Shown here: piece by piece, positions 58,224-64,000 of the stretch | Numbering within the stretch: the first letter of the stretch is position 1 | How the letters are laid out: each line of letters begins with the position of its first letter | Source: Epiperipatus broadwayi | Lineage: Eukaryota > Onychophora > Udeonychophora > Euonychophora > Peripatidae | NCBI GenBank assembly: GCA_028023455.1 | Contig: JAQFVV010012499.1 | Location: 2,488,584 to 2,552,583 of the forward strand | DNA length: 64,000 nucleotides | Reading direction: 5' to 3' | Notes under the pieces: generated by a model | What the model saw: the letters and a program-made list of their open reading frames with translations, nothing else | What the model was told of the DNA's origin: nothing | Database searches by the model: none | Made by a program: the position numbers and the translations under genes

Positions 58224-59600
58224 TAATTGAGTATGATTTGAAGTTCCAATAGAAAAGGAAAAAATCATTTCTCATCATTTTTTAATGTTAGCAATATATA
58301 AACAACCATTTGTTTTTTTATCATTATTATTTTATTAATGTGCCATTTACTTAAAGTTTAAATAAATTAATTTGTTATTGCTTTTTCAATTAGGAAACTA
58401 AACTATCATGAAGAGAATATTTTAAAATATGTATGAGGACATGGAAATAAAATTTTATGGTGCAATATATTTAGATTTCTTACTTAAAATAATGTTTTAC
58501 AACTCTTACCATTGTTATTATTAATGAGAATTAGTTGTCACATTTAGAGATGTGTGAAAATTAAATATTTACACAGGCATGGCTTTGACTGAAAATGGGT
58601 TAAAACATTTCTGTGTTTTGTTGATATTCACTATATGAATTAAATATTTGCTTGACAATTGTTAAGAGAATGAATGAATGCAATATACCCTTCTTTTAAA
58701 CAAGTAGTTATTATGATTAAATGTTATCATATTTGAAATATAATCACTTTGCTCTATCATTTATAAAGATATACTTTCCTACCTAATATATTCTGCTAAC
58801 TATTTATTCTGATGTGGTTGTTGTGCTACTAATTGTTTTAGTTAGTAATTTAATTCATAATTTGTTAGCAGAATCTGGGATGTGTATTTTTCTATGCTTT
58901 TTTGAAACTTAAGTTATTGCAATTTTTTAACGACTCAACATAAACTTTTTATATTTGGGATTTACTTTTATTATGTTCTTGACTGTGATGACAAGTTACT
59001 TATATAAAACGCAGCATAATGTTTAATAGAAATAGCTACTCATATGACAGACTAATCATAATATCAAGCATAATGCAAAGTTAAAAAAATGTTACTACAT
59101 ATTTATCCTATTCTTACATATCATCATCATTATCATTAATATTATATCCAGATATATATATATATAATATATATATGTGTGTGTGTGTTTCCACATGCAT
59201 CTATATATGCTCACACACCTTCTTTCACAATAAAATGTATTTGAAAGTTATTAAATGTTGGAGAGAGGGTTTTAAATTTGTATATTATTTGTGTAATAAT
59301 AGGCAGATTTTATTTTTTATGACTTTGTCAAAAGATTGAACTCAGATGTACATTATCAATCAATCTTCTTATAACAATTATGCATCAAATACGAATTATT
59401 TATTTTAAAAAATATATCATTTCTTGAATCCTTATTTTCTTTCATACAATATTTTTGATTGACCATTAACGTAAAAGCTTTATTTTATTCTTTATTTTCT
59501 TTCATTCAATCCTTTTGATCAACAATTAATGTAAAAGTTTGTTGCTTGTGACCTTCAAAAATAATTAATTCCTAATAATGTGCATCTATATATATAAAAG
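58224..59600. other. AT-rich non-coding stretch
   Basis: (AT)n followed by (GT)n at about 59152-59189. Nothing else. Confidence 0.5.
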
Positions 59601-59646
59601 ATATTTTGGGGGTTCATCCGTGTTAAAAAATTTAAATATTGATATA
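59601..59646 (+). repeat. Terminal inverted repeat of the Penelope-like element, 3' side
   Basis: Matches the reverse complement of 61601-61646 at 43 of 46 positions, so the 5' coding start of the element reappears inverted just beyond its 3' hammerhead-like motif. Confidence 0.85.
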
Positions 59647-59690
59647 CCGACGTTTCGACTTGATCACACGTCATCCACTGGGTAATAAAA
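59647..59690 (-). ncRNA. Penelope-type hammerhead ribozyme-like motif
   Basis: Minus strand: TGGATGA in the place of CUGANGA (C3 and U4 changed), a short stem II around TGTGATCAA, GTCGAAACGTCGG with intact CGAAAC, stem III AC/GU with loop GUCG, GUA triplet. The CGAAACGTCGG block is typical of hammerheads in Penelope-like elements, and the position just after the GIY-YIG end is where they occur. Stem I pairing is not convincing and the first core box is damaged, so it is at best a decayed ribozyme. Confidence 0.5.
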
Positions 59691-59799
59691 GGTAGAAAGA
59701 CAGTTGTAGAGGCACTACAATCATTGATTTGAAAAAAAACATTAAAGTTCCACCAATAACAAAAATTTTAAATTAAGAATGTTTTTTAAAAAAATCTTT

Positions 59800-61627
59800 T
59801 CAAATAGGAGGAAGTTTGCATGTGTCATCTCGCTTATTGATACATTCAGGCCTTTTAAATATCTCAATGGCTTCTCTAATTTTGCACTGGTAGAGATTAT
59901 CACATCTGGATATGATCCTGGTACTAGAAAAATCAATGTTATGACCTGAATCTATAGTATGCAGTGAGAGTGCAGATGATGATGAGTGTTGTTTAACTGC
60001 TTTAACATGCCTATCTATCCTAACATTGATGCAACTATTATTCATACCTATATAAGAAGCTTTACAATTTTCACATGAGTTTTGACAAACACCATGAGAT
60101 TCAAAAGGGATTGAATCCTTAGACTTGATTATTATATTACTGATCTTTTGATGAGTAGAAAATGCTGTATCTATATTATAGCATTTTAATATATGTCTAA
60201 TACTGTCTGTAGTTCCTTTTACATATGGAACACAAATCCTAATAGTTGATTTATCATCTTTTTGTTTCCCATTTTGTCCATTTTGGGCTTGAAATAAGGC
60301 TTTTTTAAACTTTATAACTATAACTATTTGCTAACAAAATGCTATTAATATAATTTATTTCTTCTTTCAGATGTGCCTTATATGAAAGGTTAATTCCTCT
60401 ATTTAAGAGAGTTTTGGCTACAGAAACTATCTGAGTTGGGTGATGATGAGAATAGAAATGTAAGTATCTGTCCGTGTGTGTATTCCTTCTGTAAATTGAA
60501 AAAGATAAACTATTTGGTGTTTTGGTGACTAGAACATCAAGAAAATAGGAGTTTTCCATCAGACTTTATCTCCATTGTAAATTTAATATGAGGATCTATG
60601 TATCTGAGCCAAATGAGAGGTTTTAAAAATGATGATTCTAAAGCATAAGTTTCTATATTTTCCATGAATAAATTAGCTACTAATCCTGAGATAGGTGAGC
60701 CCATAGGAATACCAAATGCTTGTCTGTAATGCTGTCCATTGTATACAAAGTATGTGTTCAAGAGACAATGTTTAATCAAAGCAATAATATGGTCTGGTAA
60801 ATTGCAACGTTGTGAAATTATATTTAAAGCTTCATCAATTGGAATGTTAAAGACATGACATCAAAACTGACCAGAATGACATCAGCATTAATTTTTAAAT
60901 TTTTTAAAATGGAAATAAAATGAAAAGAGTTTTTATACATGATTTAATAGATGGGATTGTAGGTTTAATGAAATCCGATAAATATCAAGCTAAAATATGA
61001 GTTGGAGATCCTATTGTGCTTACTATTGGATGAAGGAAGGGGGGTGGGGGGTATCTGGTTTGTAAATTTTTGGAAGTCCATAAAATTTTGGACAGACACA
61101 TGATTTTTCAAGAGTGATTATTTTATTTTTTATCTCCGTTTCAATAGGCCATTTATTAATAATGCCTTTTGTTATTTTTTTCCAAATACGTAGTATGATC
61201 TCTTTTTGATAGTTTATAAGTTTTATCATTAAGCAGATCTAAAATTTTATTATGGTACATGTCACGATCCATAACAACTGTGGCATTACCTTTATCAGCT
61301 GGAAGTACAACAATTGATTTGTCTGATTTTATATTATTTAATGCTTGTCTTTCTTACTTTGAAATATAATTTTTAGGAAGCTTAGCTTTTTTAAAAATAT
61401 TGCAAATCTCTGCTCTAGCCAAATCAGCCGATGAAAATCTATTTTATCAAGAAATGATTCAACATTACAAACAATTTTCTCAAAAGGTATCCAGGAAGGC
61501 GTTAAAGCAAAATTAAACATTTTTCTAAAACCGAAACTTCATCTGTAGAGAGGGTTTTCTGAGATAAATTATAAACATTTTTTGATTTGGATACATAAAG
61601 TATATCAATATTTAAATTTTTTAACAT
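59800..61627 (-). pseudogene. Penelope-like element, reverse transcriptase plus GIY-YIG endonuclease (broken)
   Basis: Start chosen at 61627 (ATG on the minus strand). In order across frames: NVYNLSQKTLSTDEVSVLEK, NFALTPSWIP (N-terminal PLE signature), VVLPADKGNATVVMDRD (RT motif 1 region), FYGLPKIYKP, IVSTIGSPT, VSFDVMSL (motif A, Asp kept), GIPMGSPISGLVANLF (motif B), LRYIDP where LRYVDD is expected (motif C, second Asp lost), THTDRYLHFYSHHHP (thumb), then a Cys-rich CQNSCENCKASYIGMNN and GHNIDF, REAIEI of the GIY-YIG nuclease. At least four frameshifts or stops. About 1.8 kb is kept. It acts, when intact, in target-primed reverse transcription. Confidence 0.85.
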
Positions 61628-61646
61628 GGATGAACCTGCAAAATAT
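61601..61646 (-). repeat. Terminal inverted repeat of the Penelope-like element, 5' side
   Basis: Covers the first codons of the coding region; partner of 59601-59646. Confidence 0.85.
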
Positions 61647-63590
61647 GTCTTTTGTATATGCAACACATGAAAATCTTCATATCAACATATATACATATTT
61701 AATAATTTATATTATTAAATTGCTGCTTCATCTATTAAATATTTGATAAGATTTAAGCTGAATTACTTACTTATTTATGTTGTTGCATTAATATGCATTT
61801 ACAGTAGCATAATGACTGGATGGAGCTCAAAGTTGAATCTGGTACCCTTTTATTTTAATCCTTTGATGAATGGCATATGCATTATTCTATATTGTTATGT
61901 AGTTAGCAATAATATAATTGTTAGTGTAAGTTTGCATTTTTATACAATATATTATTAAATTACTCCAGAACAGATTATCTGAGTGCTTAATAATTATTTA
62001 AATATTTTAATGTTTATCATATTAATTTTCAAAGGTTGTTTAATTATCTTTGTGATACAATTTTAAGATCATGTAAATGATTTCTATATAAAGATTAGTG
62101 GATAAAATGAGATAAAATGCCCTTTGAATCTCAACTGAAAGTGTGAGCAATTTTCTTATACATTTGACAAATTTATGATTTTCTCTCTCATTATCCATCA
62201 TTATGCACATTTCATGAGCTATTCTACATTCTAACAATACAAGTTATTACTATCAAGAAATGATTTAATAGATATAACTTGGTTCATTCATTAATTCACT
62301 TTTTACCCAATATCCATTGCTTAAGTTGATACAAAGGCTTTCTTTGTCATGTAATATTGTATCACATTTTGTTCATGTTCACACTTTGTGATTAATACAT
62401 TGATACTCATCTAGTCAATTCAATTTGTCATGGGAAGACTTTGGAAAGTGGCTGCCTTCAGCAGATTCCGGCTTGAATTATTACAATCATTTGTTATATT
62501 CACTGACAATTCTTGAAGATATTTCATCTGCCTCTTCCATCATTAAAATAATAATAAATCCATCTCTACTTGAAAGACAGTGAACATCTTTCCCCCCCCC
62601 TTTCTTATCTGTTTGTATTGGAAACAACAAATTAGTCTTTAATGAACCAACATCTATATACTGAGCAATTTTTACTTGTTAGCCACAAGAATCCTAAAAT
62701 CTGGAAGCCATTCCACAATCTGATAACTGTAGTCACATTGGTAGTCTGAGATTTAGTAAGTGTTTGGAATATATAATAGAAGATAATAAAAGAAATAAAT
62801 ATATGTTAAAATTTGATTATCTGGCTATTTATCAATGAAATTGTGAATCAACTTAATAAAGACTTTGATGATATAATAGTAATGAAATAAATAAAAATAA
62901 TTCTACTTAAGTAAATATTGCTTAAATTGTAATAGTATTTGTAAATCAAATAAATAAAAACTTTACACTTAAAACAAAAATATTATGATAAATAAAACAT
63001 TAAATCTTGTTCAACAATGTTATCGTATATTTACTTTTAGTTTCTTTTTAAACTGAATCTTTGCTTTTTTTAACATTATTTTTCAGCTATAAATTCCATG
63101 TTTAAAAAAAAAAAAATGAAAAAAATTGGCTTGCCTACAGCAAAGTGGAGGAAACATTTTCTTATATGCCATTAATAAAAATGTTGAAATCATTTACCTT
63201 TACTAAAAGCATTTTCAGTCTGTAAAGTCTTTAATCTATAAATCAGTTATTGTAGTAATCTTTAAGGAAACATTCAAAATATAGACACATCCACACACAC
63301 ATTTTTGTATTATGTCTATATATGTAAACAAGTAAATAAATTAATGAGCATATATATAATAATAAACAAATATTTATATTAAGAGGACTTAAAGCTTCTA
63401 TTGGTACCACATCTAATTGTCATGCAAATCAAATTGTTTGCTTTAAGTTAAATAGGGGTTATTAGAGATAGGGTACTGGACACCCTCATCATTATCAGAG
63501 ATGATTTTCCATTGCTTGCCATCTTTTAACAAGTTACTTTATTATTTACAGTTTAAACTCCAATAAACCAATTTCAACAACAAAATAAAA

Positions 63591-63591
<1 letters not shown>
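61647..63591. other. AT-rich non-coding stretch
   Basis: A C(9) run near 62594 and nothing else recognisable. No long upstream Penelope terminal repeat was found here. Confidence 0.5.
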
Positions 63592-63675
<84 letters not shown>

Positions 63676-63710
63676 AAAAGTATACTGGTTATATATATAT
63701 ATATATATAA
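63592..63710. repeat. (AT)n microsatellites
   Basis: About 80 bp of pure (AT)n to 63673, then a second shorter run at about 63692-63710. Confidence 0.97.
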
Positions 63711-64000
63711 TTGTTTTTAGTTGTTTATATTCCCCATATTTGTTCATTTTATGTATTTTAATTACTTCTTCTAACAATAATTACTAAAGAAATAAATCTT
63801 TTTGCTATTAATATAAAGAGCATATAAGAAAAATTGGAATAATAAATATATGCTATAATTCTGAAAAATCATATTAACTTTAATATACTTACGTTTTATC
63901 TAATTAATCTCATCTCATTTTGTATAGAAAAATTAATGCACAACAGCATTATTTTTGATGAAGTGCAATCAAAAATAGACCAATTAAAAGATAGGCTTAA
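63711..64000. other. AT-rich non-coding stretch
   Basis: Nothing recognised before the window ends. Confidence 0.5.

Noticed and set aside
57935-58268. Open frames of 62-105 codons rich in Ser/Gly, Val or Asn/Tyr on both strands
   Set aside because: They are direct translations of the trinucleotide microsatellite in different frames.
1-64000. CRISPR array, bacterial operons, rRNA, or host multi-exon gene
   Set aside because: No spaced direct-repeat array, no ribosome-binding-site-led frames, no rRNA-like sequence and no exon series with consistent splice sites were visible.

Overview
The window is about three quarters A+T and looks like animal (invertebrate) intergenic or intronic DNA. I find no host protein-coding gene, no rRNA and no functional tRNA gene. 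The content is a strongly decayed mobile-element landscape: non-LTR retrotransposons of three types (an RTE-like pair, a Jockey-like copy, and a 5'-truncated LINE with perfect target-site duplications), one Penelope-like element (RT plus GIY-YIG endonuclease), a tRNA-derived SINE family, foldback/MITE-like palindromes, many (AT)n microsatellites, and a diverged 3.5-3.7 kb repeat present twice. Short open frames over most of the window are AT-rich chance frames and are left out. The lineage cannot be fixed from sequence alone; the element mix would suit a chelicerate, mollusc or other AT-rich invertebrate.

The most interesting content is a set of tandem and inverted repeats whose units carry hammerhead-ribozyme-like cores. 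Family 1 (unit about 390-411 bp) occurs at 4.83-6.63, 20.53-21.61 and 43.10-43.98 kb, with a divergent single copy at 10.60-10.87 kb. Family 2 (unit about 480-520 bp) occurs at 1.01-2.49 kb, with a fragment at 42.54-42.68 kb. In each unit a CUGANGA-like box, a short stem II, a (G)AAAC or (G)AAAU box, a very short stem III and a pairing stem I can be laid out in the order of a type I hammerhead. The tandem organisation, unit size and very short stem III match animal retrozymes and Penelope-associated hammerheads. All four multi-unit clusters have the same geometry: minus-strand units on the left, plus-strand units on the right. The CpG spanning position 11.1 and G12 of the hammerhead is changed to CpA or TpG in nearly every copy, as expected from deamination of methylated CpG.

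Layout: 1-1.0 kb AT-rich; 1.0-2.5 family 2 hammerhead repeats; 3.13-3.51 a 320-bp segment between 29-bp direct repeats; 4.8-6.6 family 1 cluster A; 9.9-10.4 foldback; 10.6-10.9 family 1 outlier; 11.5-12.1 RTE remnant and SINE; 13.5-17.0 long repeat copy 1; 20.5-21.6 cluster B; 24.0-24.5 hairpins; 25.26 young SINE; 30.7-32.5 decayed Jockey-like LINE, itself hit by a SINE and an AT microsatellite; 37.3-40.0 truncated LINE; 40.47 young SINE; 42.5-45.1 family 2 fragment, cluster C and TIR-like palindromes; 49.7-50.2 RTE 3' end; 53.16-53.48 near-perfect palindrome; 53.6-57.2 long repeat copy 2; 58.0-58.2 trinucleotide array; 59.6-61.65 Penelope-like element with a hammerhead-like motif and a terminal inverted repeat; 63.6 (AT)n.

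How the parts may interact (inference): the SINEs have target-site duplications typical of LINE-type mobilisation, and the ribozyme repeats may have depended on a Penelope-type reverse transcriptase such as the one whose dead copy lies at 59.8-61.6 kb.
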